This document shows positions 21,661-35,900 of a stretch of DNA of 64,000 nucleotides, piece after piece. A model generated the notes under the pieces. It had not been told where the DNA came from. It saw only the letters and a program-made list of their open reading frames with translations, and searched no databases. The position numbers and the translations under genes were made by a program. The stretch is from contig NC_092680.1 of NCBI RefSeq assembly GCF_964355755.1, positions 18,949,001-19,013,000 on the forward strand, written 5' to 3'. Numbering within the stretch: position 1 is the first letter of the stretch; each line of letters opens with the position of its first letter. This DNA comes from Antedon mediterranea (lineage: Eukaryota; Echinodermata; Crinoidea; Comatulida; Antedonidae).

Positions 21661-23160
21661 TTCGGTTTTTATGCTTGGGGTAAGCAATCTCTGTTCAAGA
21701 CAGTAATGCTTGTTGTTTGTCAGATTTAACCTATTATCTAACCAATCAAATAATTAGAATATCTGATAACTTTCAACCAATCAAATGCAAGCATTAAAAG
21801 TACATGGTCAAAATTGACTACGACATAAAGTAGGCCTACAATGATATTATTAAGCATATATTTTTTTCTCCATAGCCCACTAATTTAGCCACCAGCGGAA
21901 AGCTTTGGGCCCTATTTACCATGCGAAATATTATTATATGAATTATTATTGTTATTTTAAACATAATACAATTATAGAAAGATATGGTTTAGCATTGAGT
22001 TATTTTTATGGTGCTTTGTGAAAATTATCAAAAACAAATACTATTTTAAACAATTATTTTGTTTTTATTTTCATTGTATTATTGATGTTTTTTATGTTCT
22101 TGTGAATAGTACAATTTATTAAAAGAATGCAAAACAAAAAAGTCAGTTTAATTGTTTTGTGTATTTAAATTTACGGCTTACGTCAATTGAGCTCTCTGAT
22201 GAACATTAAAACAAGTCTAGCGCCCTCTATTTTGTGGTTAGTCCATTGCCGGAGCATGGATGACTTTTATTTAATTTATTCAGACATAATTCCTACATGG
22301 CCGGAGTAACAATACATTTTATCAGTGGTATATCATGTTTGTGTAGGCTTGTATGACAATGTTCGGCAATTCCAGAGAAGAATGAATCATTTTTTTGACT
22401 ATACTGACTTATCAAAAACGTTTTTCTTCATTATTATTTATTCTTCTATTTTATTTTTTTGTATAAATTATTCACGCATACAAAATCGTCATATTTTACA
22501 TGGGGCTACCTAGTGTATAGCCGTAATATACAATTTATAGGTGTATTATCATATTTTCTAAATCGTAGACTACATACAAAAAAATAACAGTATCACTATT
22601 AATCTTCTCTAATCTTCGTATGACCACATACTTCAGCATTATCACATTTACACCATTAAGGATCTATGAAGTTTATACAATTATCAATGTTTTTTACATT
22701 GCTTTTTGCAACAAATCGAATATATGTATACAATATTATTATTAAACATCACCTATAGGCCTTAAAAAAAAAAATGTGTAGTAAATTACGATGTTCTAAC
22801 AAATGGACACATCCCTCTATGCCCATCCAAAAAATAATAAAATAAACATTGAAATAAGCATTCAGTGTGAATTTCTATGATGGTAGTTACATGGAGCCGG
22901 TGCTGTTACTACTTATCTTGAACGCAATTGCATTCAGTGTAAGTAAATAACAATAATACAAATGGACTAACAGGCTCTGTCACGGAACGTTGAGGGGTGA
23001 AGTTAGTTAGATCCAACAGCAAACTTTTCAAGCTATGTATGCAAAGAATATTCTTTGGTATAACACCAGTTAGATCCGGTTTAGAATACGCGCGTACTGT
23101 TGCAGACAACTAAATTAGCCAATCAGCACAAACTATTTGCTAATTAACATACTTAGTTGC
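21661..23160. other. Intergenic region, no gene seen
   Basis: AT-rich DNA with short chance frames only. No repeat family or exon chain is recognisable. Confidence 0.45.
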
Positions 23161-23238
23161 CCAGCTTTGGGCCATTTTGGAAGAAGAAGGCGAAGAGGAG
23201 ACTGCAAAGAGAAGCCTGACGAAAAAGAGACAGCAATA
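23161..23238 (+). other. Possible exon ending in a splice donor
   Basis: A purine-rich, GC-richer segment (GGAAGAAGAAGGCGAAGAGG and on) stands out from its AT-rich surroundings and ends at a fair donor, ATAG|GTAGGT. It could be the 5' exon of a non-coding transcript running towards the tandem arrays, or nothing. No partner exon was found. The stretch 23240-24155 beyond it shows no gene. Confidence 0.2.
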
Positions 23239-24159
23239 GGTAGGTGATATTTGTTCGAAAATATACACTACTTAGGCGTAATTGGCTTCCTTTGGCAACT
23301 TTAATACAAAAATAGTATTTTATACTAATTTTGTAACATAATTTAGTTTTTAAAACACTCGAATTCGACAGATTTCTTCAGTTTAGACTGAGCTCAAGTG
23401 TTTCCTCAAACCCCACCCACTCAGCATAGGCCTACATACATACTTCTTGTCCATCTCACATCGAATAGAATTATTGTTAAATACCTAGTGCTAATAATTT
23501 CATTTTTATTTATTGAGTCTTAATTATGGATGTATAAAAGACATGATTGTAATAATTAATGGATAGCTTTGCGTCTTATTGGTTAGTTTTATCGAGCACT
23601 TCTAGATTTGTCCACACTGAACTTGTTTTTGGATGTAATTGGTTTATTTAATGTCCTTTGAGTTAACAGATATTTGCTGCTACTGTGTTTTAATTTGAAT
23701 ACAGTACCTGATATACATAGTTACAATAGTCCTGATATTTGTTTTTTTATGGTGCGCCCTCCTTGGTACCATCATGGGCTTGCTGTTGGCTGTTTCTAGG
23801 TATTTTATTTATCCAAACAAAAAAAACCACCAAATTCTGCTTTAATTAGTGATTGAATTTATTATATATATTGCCTTTATTATTTTTATTGTGTAGGCCT
23901 ACATTTTAAGAACGTTTACACTAGGATAGGGAAGTTGAATTAAATTTCCCTAGATTGATGATTGATGTTCTTTTTGCAGGTCCAACTTCAAATTTAAACA
24001 ACGGTATTGCGTTATAAAAATAAAAGCTTTTGGTAATTCTTGTTGGCCTACTGTAGTCTCTTTGTTCTCCGACCATGTGAAGACATTGCAGCACTGCACG
24101 GCTTCTAAAGTTTTTACGCTATTCACGAAAAAAGTTTTTCAGTCTCAATGTTTTGCACG

Positions 24160-24350
24160 TTCCAGCCTAGATGTTTAATTGTGTGATGTTCCGGCCTAGA
24201 TGTTTATTTTATCTGTTCCGGCCTAGATGTTTTATTTTTGTGTGTTCCGACCTAGATGTTTTATTTTGTGTGTTCCGGCCTAGATGTTTTTTTTTGTGTG
24301 TTCCGGCCTAGATGTTGTTATTTGTTTGTGTTCCGGCCTAGATGTTTGTA
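24160..24350 (+). repeat. Minisatellite of about 29 bp, seven copies
   Basis: The core GTTCCGGCCTAGATGTTT recurs at about 24159, 24188, 24216, 24245, 24273, 24300 and 24330, separated by T/G-rich linkers of varying length. One copy has CCAGCC and one CCGACC instead of CCGGCC. Confidence 0.85.
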
Positions 24351-24359
24351 TGAAGACAT

Positions 24360-25633
24360 CAAAGTAAGACCTAACCAATAACACCTCATAACTAACATAT
24401 AGATATTGCAAATATTCATATCTATGTGTTAATTTGTGGTTATTCCTTTACAGATTACTAACACCATATTAGAGTAAGTTTATTCACAGGTTGATGCTAT
24501 CCTGCTTTACCCCTCCTCCCTTCCACACACAAATATTATATATTATATTATATATAATCTATTATAATATAAAAATATATATTTGTATGTGTAGCCTAAT
24601 GTTGTATCATGCATTGATAGGTTTAGAAATGTTAGTTATTTTTAAAAAATGTTACAGATGTAATTTCTTTGTGTTATTCAGTTAGAATAATATATTATTT
24701 TAAAGTTTAATTTTGCAATATGCATCTATAGTATTTATTTGATTATATATTTTAAGTGTTTATATACATAATTTACTTATTTATTTAAGTTTGTATTCAG
24801 TACATGTTAATATAGTATTGTATAATAATATTCACATTATGTTATAATATATAACATTTTTTATATTATTCATACAATATTTATCATATTTTATATTATA
24901 CAACTATATATGCTTGTATTATAGTGCATTTGTTTTCAGTAACTAACAGACCAAAAGATTGAGCTGAGGATACCACCTGTGTCACCTGTATTAGTCTTTG
25001 ATGTTTATTTTAATTCTATTTTCATGCATAATTTTATGATTAAACTGATTATTATTTATGATATTTTTTATATAACATCAGCTTTACTCATTATACACAA
25101 TTGTAAGTCAGTAAACATTAAGTTAAAAACATCACATCATGTTCAGCAAAGTTATTAAACAATTGTAAGAGTATGTTTATTGGAACACCATCATATACAC
25201 ATTATTTTTACAATTGTAAGTACTATACTTAAGACATACTAAAATATTAAATGTATACAATTGTAAGATGATTATAACTAACACTTAGATAATGCATGAT
25301 ACAACCCCAGTTGTGCTCCCCACCCCCTATTCCCTCGCACACTGGTTTTTACCCTATGGAAATTGAATCACAAAGGTAGGTTATTAACACAGCAAGACAT
25401 CGCTTCAAGCATCCAAGCATCAAATCAAGTAAGATTTTGTAACTAGCTGTTAGGGACTGTCTGTAGATAAAAATAACTCATGATTTTCGCGGATTCAAAT
25501 GTAGCCCCAGCTACTAATGGTTAAAATTTCCATGATGCCCCCTGGCATCTTGCGGGCAATATATTGCTAGTCTGTTGAAACTCGACAATTTTTGCGGTTT
25601 CAAATGTAGCCACAGCCACTAATTGGTTTTCGC
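24360..25633. other. Very AT-rich spacer, no gene seen
   Basis: Long TATA-rich runs (24530-24900) and several ACAATTGTAAG words (25098, 25162, 25210, 25258) are present. No coding sequence is recognisable. Confidence 0.45.
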
Positions 25634-26840
25634 GTTGTCTTTAATTTTATCAAACTCTAACCAATTTCTTTCACAGTGATCGCATATTTATTTTGAAATA
25701 AATTATATTAAATGGTTGTCTGTGTCTTTTATTTTATCAAACTCTAACCAATTTCTTTCACAGGATCACAAATTTATTTTGAAATAAATTATTTTAAATG
25801 GTTGTCTGTCTTTTATTTGATCAAACTCTAACCAATTTCTTTCACATAATCTCAGGTTTATTTTGAAATAAACATTTTTAAATGGTTGTCTGTGTCTTTT
25901 ATTTGTAGAAACTTCACCTAATTTCTTTCACAGGATCACAAATTTATTTTGAAATAAATTATTTTAAATGGTTGTCGTGTCTTTTATTTTATCAAACTCT
26001 AACCAATTTCTTTCACGGGATCACAAATTTATTTTGAAATAAATTATATTAAATGGTTGTCTGTGTCTTTTATTTTATCAAACTCTAACCAATTTCTTTC
26101 ACATAATCACAGGTTTATTCAGGTTTGTTTTGAAATAAACATTTTTAAATGGTTGTCTGTGTCTTTTATTTGTTCAAACTTCACCTAATTTCTTTCACAG
26201 GATCACATATTTATTTTGAAATAAATTATATTAAATGGTTGTCTGTGTCTTTTATTTTATCAAACTCTAACCAATTTCTTTCATAGGATCATAAATTTAT
26301 TTTGAAATAAATTATTTTAAATGGTTGTCTGTGTCTTTTATTTGTTCAAACTTCACCTAATTTCTTTCACAGGATCACAGGTTTATTTTGAAATAAACAT
26401 TTTTAAATTGTTGTCTGTGTCTTTATTTGTTCAAATTTCACAATTTCTTTCACAGGATCGCGGGTTTATTTTGAAATAAACATTTTTAAATTGTTGTCCG
26501 TGTCATTCATTTTATCAAAGAGTTGTCTGTGTGGTTGTCTGTGTCTTTTATTTGATTAAACTCAGCTATTTTCTTTCACAGGATCACAAATTTATTTTGA
26601 AATAAACATTTTTAAATGGTTGTCTGTCTTTTATTTGGTTAAACTGAAGCTAATTTCTTTCACAGCGCACGGTTTATTTTAAAATAAAAATTTTTAAATG
26701 GTTGTCAGTGTCTTTTATTTGATCAAACTCTTAACATTTTCGTTCACAGGATCGCAAATTTATTTTAAAATAAATGTTTCTAAATGTGTCTTACTTGATC
26801 AAACTCTACTTAATTTCTTTCACAAAATTACATGGTTTAA
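25634..26840 (+). repeat. Minisatellite of about 86 bp, fourteen copies
   Basis: Each unit has a TTTCTTTCAC word, then a GATCACAAATTTATTTTGAA-like block and GGTTGTCTGTGTC. The first word recurs near 25669, 25756, 25841, 25925, 26006, 26094, 26190, 26276, 26362, 26440, 26568, 26655, 26740 and 26815. Two sub-variants are mixed, one ending in AACATTTTTAAATGG and one in AATTATTTTAAATGG. Right-hand copies are more diverged. Confidence 0.9.
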
Positions 26841-26995
26841 TTACACCTTATTTATTATTTATTAGGCCCTTATTTTCATTATTTTGCTATTTTATTTAGA
26901 ATTTCTATGTCCATTTCCAAATACTCCCCACTGTTGTTGCTATGTAATTAACACTCTGTGGCAAGATCTTTATTTTTTCAGGTTGTCTAAGATGC

Positions 26996-29900
26996 ATTTA
27001 ACACATCCAGATGTTCACCCTATGACAAGACAATTGATGTATTCAACATTCAACTCATCAAGTCAAGATGTACACCCCATAACAAGACAACTGATGTATT
27101 CAACATTCAACTCATCCAGTCAAGATACACATCCCATAACAAGACAATTGATGCATTCAACATTCAACTCATCCAGTTAAGATGTACATCCCATAACAAG
27201 ACAACTGATGTATTCAACATTCAACTCATCCAGTCGAAATGTACATTCCATAACAAGACAACTGATGTATTCAACATTCAACTCATTCAGTCAAGATGTA
27301 CATCTTATAACGAGACAAGTGATGTATTCAACATTCAACTCATCCAGTCAAGATGTAGACCCCATAACAAGACAAGTGATGTATTCAACATGCAACTCAT
27401 CCAGTCAAGATGTACACCCAATAACAAGACAACTGATGTATTCAACATTCAACTCGTCCAGTCAAGATGTACACCCATAACAAGACAACTAATGTATTCA
27501 ACATTCAACTCATCCAGTCAAGATGTACATCCCATAACAAGACAACTGATGTCTTCAAAATTCAACTCATCCAGTCAAGATGTACACCCAATAACAAGAC
27601 AATTGATGTATTCAACATTCAACTCATCCAGTCAAGATGTACACCCCATAACAACACAATTGATGTATTCAACATTCCACTCTACCAGTCAACATGTACA
27701 TTCCACAACAAGACAATTGATGTATTCAACATTCAACTCATCCTGTCAACATTTACATCCCATAACAAGACAACTGATGTATTCAACATTCAACTCATCC
27801 ACTCAACATTTACATCCCATAACAAGACAACTAATGTATTCAACATTCAACTCATCCAGTAAAGATGTACACCCCATAACAAGACAATTGATGCATTCAA
27901 CATTCAACTCATCCAGTCAAGATGTACACCCAATAACAAGACAATTGATGCATTCAACATTCAACTCATCCAGTCAAGATGTACACCCCATAACAAGACA
28001 ACTGATGCATTCAACATTCAAATCATCAAGTCAAGATGTACACCCCATAACAAGACAATTGATGTATTCAACATTCAACTCATCAAGTCAACATTTACAT
28101 CCCATAACAAGACAATTGATGTATTCAACATTCAACTCATCCAGTAAAGATGTACACCCCATAACAAGCCAAGTGATGCATTCAACATTCAACTCATCCA
28201 GTCAAGATGTACACTCAATAACAAGCCAAGTGATGTATTCAACATTCAACTCATCCAGTCAAGATGTACACCCCATAACAAGACAATTGATGCATTCAAC
28301 ATTCAACTCATCCAGTCAAGATGTACACCCCATAACAAGACAATTGATGTATTCAACATTCAACTCATACCGTCAAGATGTACACCCTATGACAAGACAA
28401 TTGATGCATTCAACATGCAACTCATCCAGTTAAGATGTACATCCCATAACAAGACAATTGATGCATTCAACATTCAACTCATCCAGTCAAGATGTACACC
28501 CAATAACAAGACAATTGATGCATTCAACATTCAACTCATCCAGTCAAGATGTACACCCCATAACAAGACAACTGATGCATTCAACATTCAAATCATCAAG
28601 TCAAGATGTACACCCAATAACAAGAAAAGTGATGTATTCAACATTCAACTCATTCAGTCACGATGTACACCCCATAACAAGACAATTGATGTATTCAACA
28701 TTCAACTCATCAAGTCAACATTTATATCCCATAACAAGACAATTGATGTATTCAACATTCAACTCATCCAGTAAAGATGTACACCCCATAACAAGCCAAG
28801 TGATGCATTCAACATTCAACTCATCCAGTCAAGATGTACATCCCATAACAAGAAAATTGATGCATTCAACTCATACCGTCAAGATGTACACCATATGACA
28901 AGACAATTGATGCATTCAACATGCAACTCATCCAGTTAAGATGTACATCCCATAACAAGACAATTGATGCATTCAACATTCAACTCATCCAGTTGAAATG
29001 TACATTCTATAACAAGACAACTGTTGTATTCAACATTCAACTAAACCAGTTAAAAGAGGTACATCCCATAACAAGACAATTAATCTATTCAACATTCAAC
29101 TCGTCCAGTCAAAATGTACATTCCATAACAAGACAACTGATGTATTCAACATTCAACTCATCCAGTCAAGATGTACACCCTATGACCACACAATTGATGC
29201 ATTCAACATGCAACTCATCCATTCACGATGTACATCCCATAACAAGACAAGTGATGCATTCAACATTCAACTCATCCAGTCAAGATTTACACCCCATAAC
29301 AAGACAACTGGTGTTTAACATTCAAATCATCCAGTCAAGATATACACCCCATAACAAGACAAGTGATGCATTCAACATTCAACTCATCCAGTCAAGATGT
29401 ACACCCCATAACAAGACAATTGATGTATTCAACATTCAACTCATCCAGTCAAGATGTACACCCCATAACAAGACAATTGATGTATTCAACATTCAACTCT
29501 ATCAGTAACATGTACATCCCATAACAAGACAATTGATGCATTCAACATGCAACTCATACTGTCAAGATGTACACCCTATGACAAGACAATTGATGCATTC
29601 AACATTCAACTCATCCAGTTAAGATGTACATCCCATAACAAGACAATTGATGCATTCAACATTCAACTCATACTGTCAAGATGTACACCCCATAACAAGA
29701 CAATTGATGCATTCAACATTCAACTCATCCAGTTAAGATGTACGTCCCATAACAAGATAATTGATGCATTCAACATTCAACTCATACTGTCAAGATGTAC
29801 ACCCCATAACAAGACAATTAATGTATTCAACATTCAACTCATCCAGTGAAGATGTACATCTTATAACAAGACAATTGATGTATTCAACATTCAACTCATC

Positions 29901-32900
29901 CAGTCAAGATGTACACCCAATAACAAGACAATTGATGCATTCAACATTCAACTCATCCAGTCAAGATGTACATCTTATAACAAGACAACTGATGTATTCA
30001 ACATTCAACTCATCCAGTCGAAATGTACATTCCATAACAAGACAACTGATGTACTCAACATTCAACTCATTCAGTCAAGATGTACATCTTATAACGAGAC
30101 AAGTGATGTATTCAACATTCAACTCATCCAGTCAAGATGTAGACCCCATAACAAGACAAGTGATGTATTCAACATGCAACTCATCCAGTCAAGATGTACA
30201 CCCATAACAAGACAACTGATGTATTCAACATTCAACTCAACCAGTAAAGATGTACATCCCATAACAAGACAACTAATGTATTCAACATTCAACTCATCCA
30301 GTCAAGATGTACATCCCATAACAAGACAACTGATGTCTTCAAAATTCAACTCATCCAGTCAAGATGTACACCCAATAACAAGACAATTGATGTATTCAAC
30401 ATTCAACTCATCCAGTCAAGATGTACACCCCATAACAACACAATTGATGTATTCAACATTCCACTCTACCAGTCAACATGTACATCCCACAACAAGACAA
30501 TTGATGTATTCAACATTCAACTCATCCTGTCAACATTTACATCCCATAACAAGACAACTGATGTATTCAACATTCAACTCATCCACTCAACATTTACATC
30601 CCATAACAAGACAACTAATGTATTCAACATTCAACTCATCCAGTAAAGATGTACACCCCATAACAAGACAATTGATGCATTCAACATTCAACTCATCCAG
30701 TCAAGATGTACACCCCATAACAAGACAACTGATGCATTCAACATTCAAATCATCAAGTCAAGATGTACACCCCATAACAAGACAATTGATGTATTCAACA
30801 TTCAACTCATCAAGTCAACATTTACATCCCATAACAAGACAATTGATGTATTCAACATTCAACTCATCCAGTAAAGATGTACACCCCATAACAAGCCAAG
30901 TGATGCATTCAACATTCAACTCATCCAGTCAAGATGTACACTCAATAACAAGCCAAGTGATGTATTCAACATTCAACTCATCAAGTCAACATTTACATCC
31001 CATAACAAGACAATTGATGTATTCAACATTCAACTCATCCAGTCAAGATGTACACCCCATAACAAGACAATTGATGTATTCACCATTCAACTCATACCGT
31101 CAAGATGTACACCCTATGACAAGACAATTGATGCATTCAACATGCAACTCATCCAGTTAAGATGTACATCCCATAACAAGACAATTGATGCATTCAACAT
31201 TCAACTCATCCAGTCAAGATGTACACCCCATAACAAGACAACTGATGCATTCAACATTCAAATCATCAAGTCAAGATGTACACCCAATAACAAGACAAGT
31301 GATGTATTCAACATTCAACTCATTCAGTCACGATGTACACCCCATAACAAGACAATTGATGTATTCAACATTCAACTCATCAAGTCAACATTTATATCCC
31401 ATAACAAGACAATTGATGTATTCAACATTCAACTCATCCAGTAAAGATGTACACCCCATAACAAGCCAAGTGATGCATTCAACATTCAACTCATCCAGTC
31501 AAGATGTACATCCCATAACAAGACAATTGATGCATTCAACTCATACCGTCAAGATGTACACCATATGACAAGACAATTGATGCATTCAATATGCAACTCA
31601 TCCAGTTAAGATGTACATCCCATAACAAGACAATTGATGCATTCAACATTCAACTCATCCAGTTGAAATGTACATTCCATAACAAGACAACTGTTGTATT
31701 CAACATTCAACTAAACCAGTTAAAAGAGGTACATCCCATAACAAGACAATGTATTCAACATTCAACTCGTCCAGTCAAAATGTACATTCCATAACAAGAC
31801 AACTGATGTATTCAACATTCAACTCATCCAGTCAAGATGTACACCCTATGACCACACAATTGATGCATTCAACATGCAACTCATCCACTCACGATGTACA
31901 TCCCATAACAAGACAAGTGATGCATTCAACATTCAACTCATCCAGTCAAGATTTACACCCCATAACAAGACAACTGGTGTTTAACATTCAAATCATCCAG
32001 TCAAGATATACACCCCATAACAAGACAAGTGATGCATTCAACATTCAACTCATCCAGTCAAGATGTACACCCCATAACAAGACAATTGATGTATTCAACA
32101 TTCAACTCTACCAGTAACATGTACATCCCATAACAAGACAATTGATGCATTCAATGCAACTAATACTGTCAAGATGTACACCCTATGACAAGACAATTGA
32201 TGCATTCAACATTCAACTCATCCAGTTAAGATGTACATCCCATAACAAGACAATTGATGCATTCAACATTCAACTCATACTGTCAAGATGTACACCCCAT
32301 AACAAGACAATTGATGCATTCAACATTCAACTCATCCAGTTAAGATGTACATCCCATAACAAGACAATTGATGCATTCAACATTCAACTCATACTGTCAA
32401 GATGTACACCCCATAACAAGACAATTGATGCATTCAACATTCAACTCATCCAGTGAAGATGTACATCCCATAACAAGACAACTGATGTATTCAACATTCA
32501 ACTCATCCAGTCAAGATGTACACCCCATAACAAGACAACTGATGTATTCAACATTCAACTCATCCAGTCAAGATGTACACCCCATAACAAGACAACTGAT
32601 GTATTCAACATTCAACTCATCCAGTCAAGATGTACACCCCATAACAAGACAAGTGATGCATTCAACATTCAACTCACCCAGTCAAGATGTACACCCAATA
32701 ACAAGACAATTGATGCATTCAACATTCAACTCATCCAGTCAAGATGTACACCCAATAACAAGACAATTGATGCATTCAACATTCAACTCATCCAGTCAAG
32801 ATGTACACCCCATAACAAGACAATTGATGTATTCAACATTCAACTCATCCAGTGAAGATGTACATCTTATAACAAGACAATTGATGTATTCAACATTCAA

Positions 32901-35900
32901 CTCATCCAGTCAAGATGTACACCCAATAACAAGACAATTGATGCATTCAACATTCAACTCATCCAGTCAAGATGTACATCTTATAACAAGACAACTGATG
33001 TATTCAACATTCAACTCATCCAGTGAAGATGTACATCCCATAACAAGACAACTGATGCATTCAACATTCAACTCATCCAGTTAAGATGTACATCCCATAA
33101 CAAGACAATTGATGCATTCAACATTCAACTCATACTGTCAAGATGTACACCCCATAACAAGACAATTGATGCATTCAACATTCAACTCATCCAGTCAAGA
33201 TGTACATCTTATAACAAGACAACTGATATATTCAACATTCAACTCATCCAGTCAAGATGTACACCCCATCACAAGACAACTGATGTATTCAACATTCAAC
33301 TCATCCAGTCAAGATGTACACACCATAACAAGACAACTGATGCATTCAACATTCAACTCATCCAGTCAAGATGTACACACCAAGAGGTACATCCCATAAC
33401 AAGACAATTAATGTATTCAACATTCAACTCGTCCAGTCAAAATGTACATTCCATAACAAGACAACTGATGTATTCAACATTCAACTCATCCAGTCAAGAT
33501 GTACACCCTATGACCACACAATTGATGCATTCAACATGCAACTCATCCATTCACGATGTACATCCCATAACAAGACAAGTGATGCATTCAACATTCAACT
33601 CATCCAGTCAAGATTTACACCCCATAACAAGACAACTGGTGTTTAACATTCAAATCATCCAGTCAAGATATACACCCCATAACAAGACAAGTGATGCATT
33701 CAACATTCAACTCATCCAGTCAAGATGTACACCCCATAACAAGACAATTGATGTATTCAACATTCAACTCATCCAGTCAAGATGTACACCCCATAACAAG
33801 ACAATTGATGTATTCAACATTCAACTCTACCAGTAACATGTACATCCCATAACAAGACAATTGATGCATTCAACATGCAACTCATACTGTCAAGATGTAC
33901 ACCCTATGACAAGACAATTGATGCATTCAACATTCAACTCATCCAGTTAAGATGTACATCCCATAACAAGACAATTGATGCATTCAACATTCAACTCATC
34001 CAGTCAAGATGTACACCCCATAACAAGACAATTGATGTATTCAACATTCAACTCTACCAGTAACATGTACATCCCATAACAAGACAATTGATGCATTCAA
34101 CATGCAACTCATACTGTCAAGATGTACACCCTATGACAAGACAATTGATGTATTCAACATTCAACTCATCCAGTGAAGATGTACATCCCATAACAAGACA
34201 ACTGATGCATTCAACATTCAACTCATCCAGTTAAGATGTACATCCCATAACAAGACAATTGATACATTCAACTCATACTGTCAAGATGTACACCCCATAA
34301 CAAGACAATTGATGCATTCAACATTCAACTCATCCAGTCAAGATGTACATCTTATAACAAGACAACTGATGTATTCAACATTCAACTCATCCAGTCAAGA
34401 TGTACACCTCATCACAAGACAACTGATGTATTCAACATTCAACTCATCCAGTCAAGATGTACACACCATAACAAGACAACTGATGCATTCAACATTCAAC
34501 TCATCCAGTCAAGATGTACACACCATAACAAGACAACTGATGCATTCAACATTCAACTCATCCAGTCAAGATGTAGACCCTATGACCAGACAATTGATGT
34601 ATTCAACATTCAACTCATCCAGTCAAGATGTAGACCCCATAACAAGACAAGTGATGTATTCAACATGCAACTCATCCAGTCAAGATGTACACCCATTACC
34701 ATACAACTGATGTATTCAACATTCAACTCAACCAGTAAAGATGTACATCCCATAACAAGACAACTGATGTATTCAACATTCAACTCGTCCAGTCAAAATG
34801 TCCATTCCATAACAAGACAACTGATGTCTTCAAAATTCAACTCATCCAGTCAAGATGTACACCCTATGACAAGACAATTGATGCATTCAACATGCAACTC
34901 ATCCAGTTAAGATGTACATCCCATAACAAGACAATTGATGCATTCAACATTCAACTCATCCAGTCAAGATGTACACCCCATAACAAGACAATTGATGTAT
35001 TCAACATTCAACTAAACCAGTAAAGAGGTACATCCCATAACAAGACAACTAATGTATTCAACATTCAACTCGTCCAGTCAAAATGTACATTCCATAACAA
35101 GACAACTGATGTATTCAACATTCAACTCATCCAGTCAAGATGTACACCCTATGACCAGACAATTGATGCATTCAACATACAACTCATCCATTCACGATGT
35201 ACATCCCATAACAAGACAAGTGATGCATTCAACATTCAACTCATCCAGTCAAGATTTACACCCCATAACAAGACAACTGGTGTTTAACATTCAAATCATC
35301 CAGTCAAGATATACACCCCATAACAAGACAAGTGATGCATTCAACATTCAACTCATCCAGTCAAGATGTACACTCAATAACAAGACAATTGATGTATTCA
35401 ACATTCAACTAATCCAGTCAAGATGTACACCCCATAACAAGACAATTGATGTATTCAACATTCAACTCTACCAGTCAACATGTACATCCCATAACAAGAC
35501 AATTGATGCATTCAACATGCAACTCATACTGTCAAGATGTACACCCTATGACAAGACAATTGATGCATTCAACATTCAACTCATCCAGTTAAGATGTACA
35601 TCCCATAACAAGACAACTGATGCATTCAACATTCAACTCATCCAGTCAACATGTACATCCCATAACAAGACAATTGATGCATTCAACATGCAACTCATAC
35701 TGTCAAGATGTACACCCTATGACAAGACAACTGATGTATTCAACATTCAACTCATCCAGTCAAGATGTACATCCCATAACAAGAAAACTGATGTATTCAA
35801 CATTCAACTCGTCCAGTCAAAATGTCCATTCCACAACAAGACAACTGATGTCTTCAAAATTCAACTCATCCAGTCAAGATGTACACCCTATGACCAGACA

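Noticed and set aside
22909-23109. 66-codon minus-strand frame as a gene
   Set aside because: No domain, no homologous look, and no neighbouring exon in phase.
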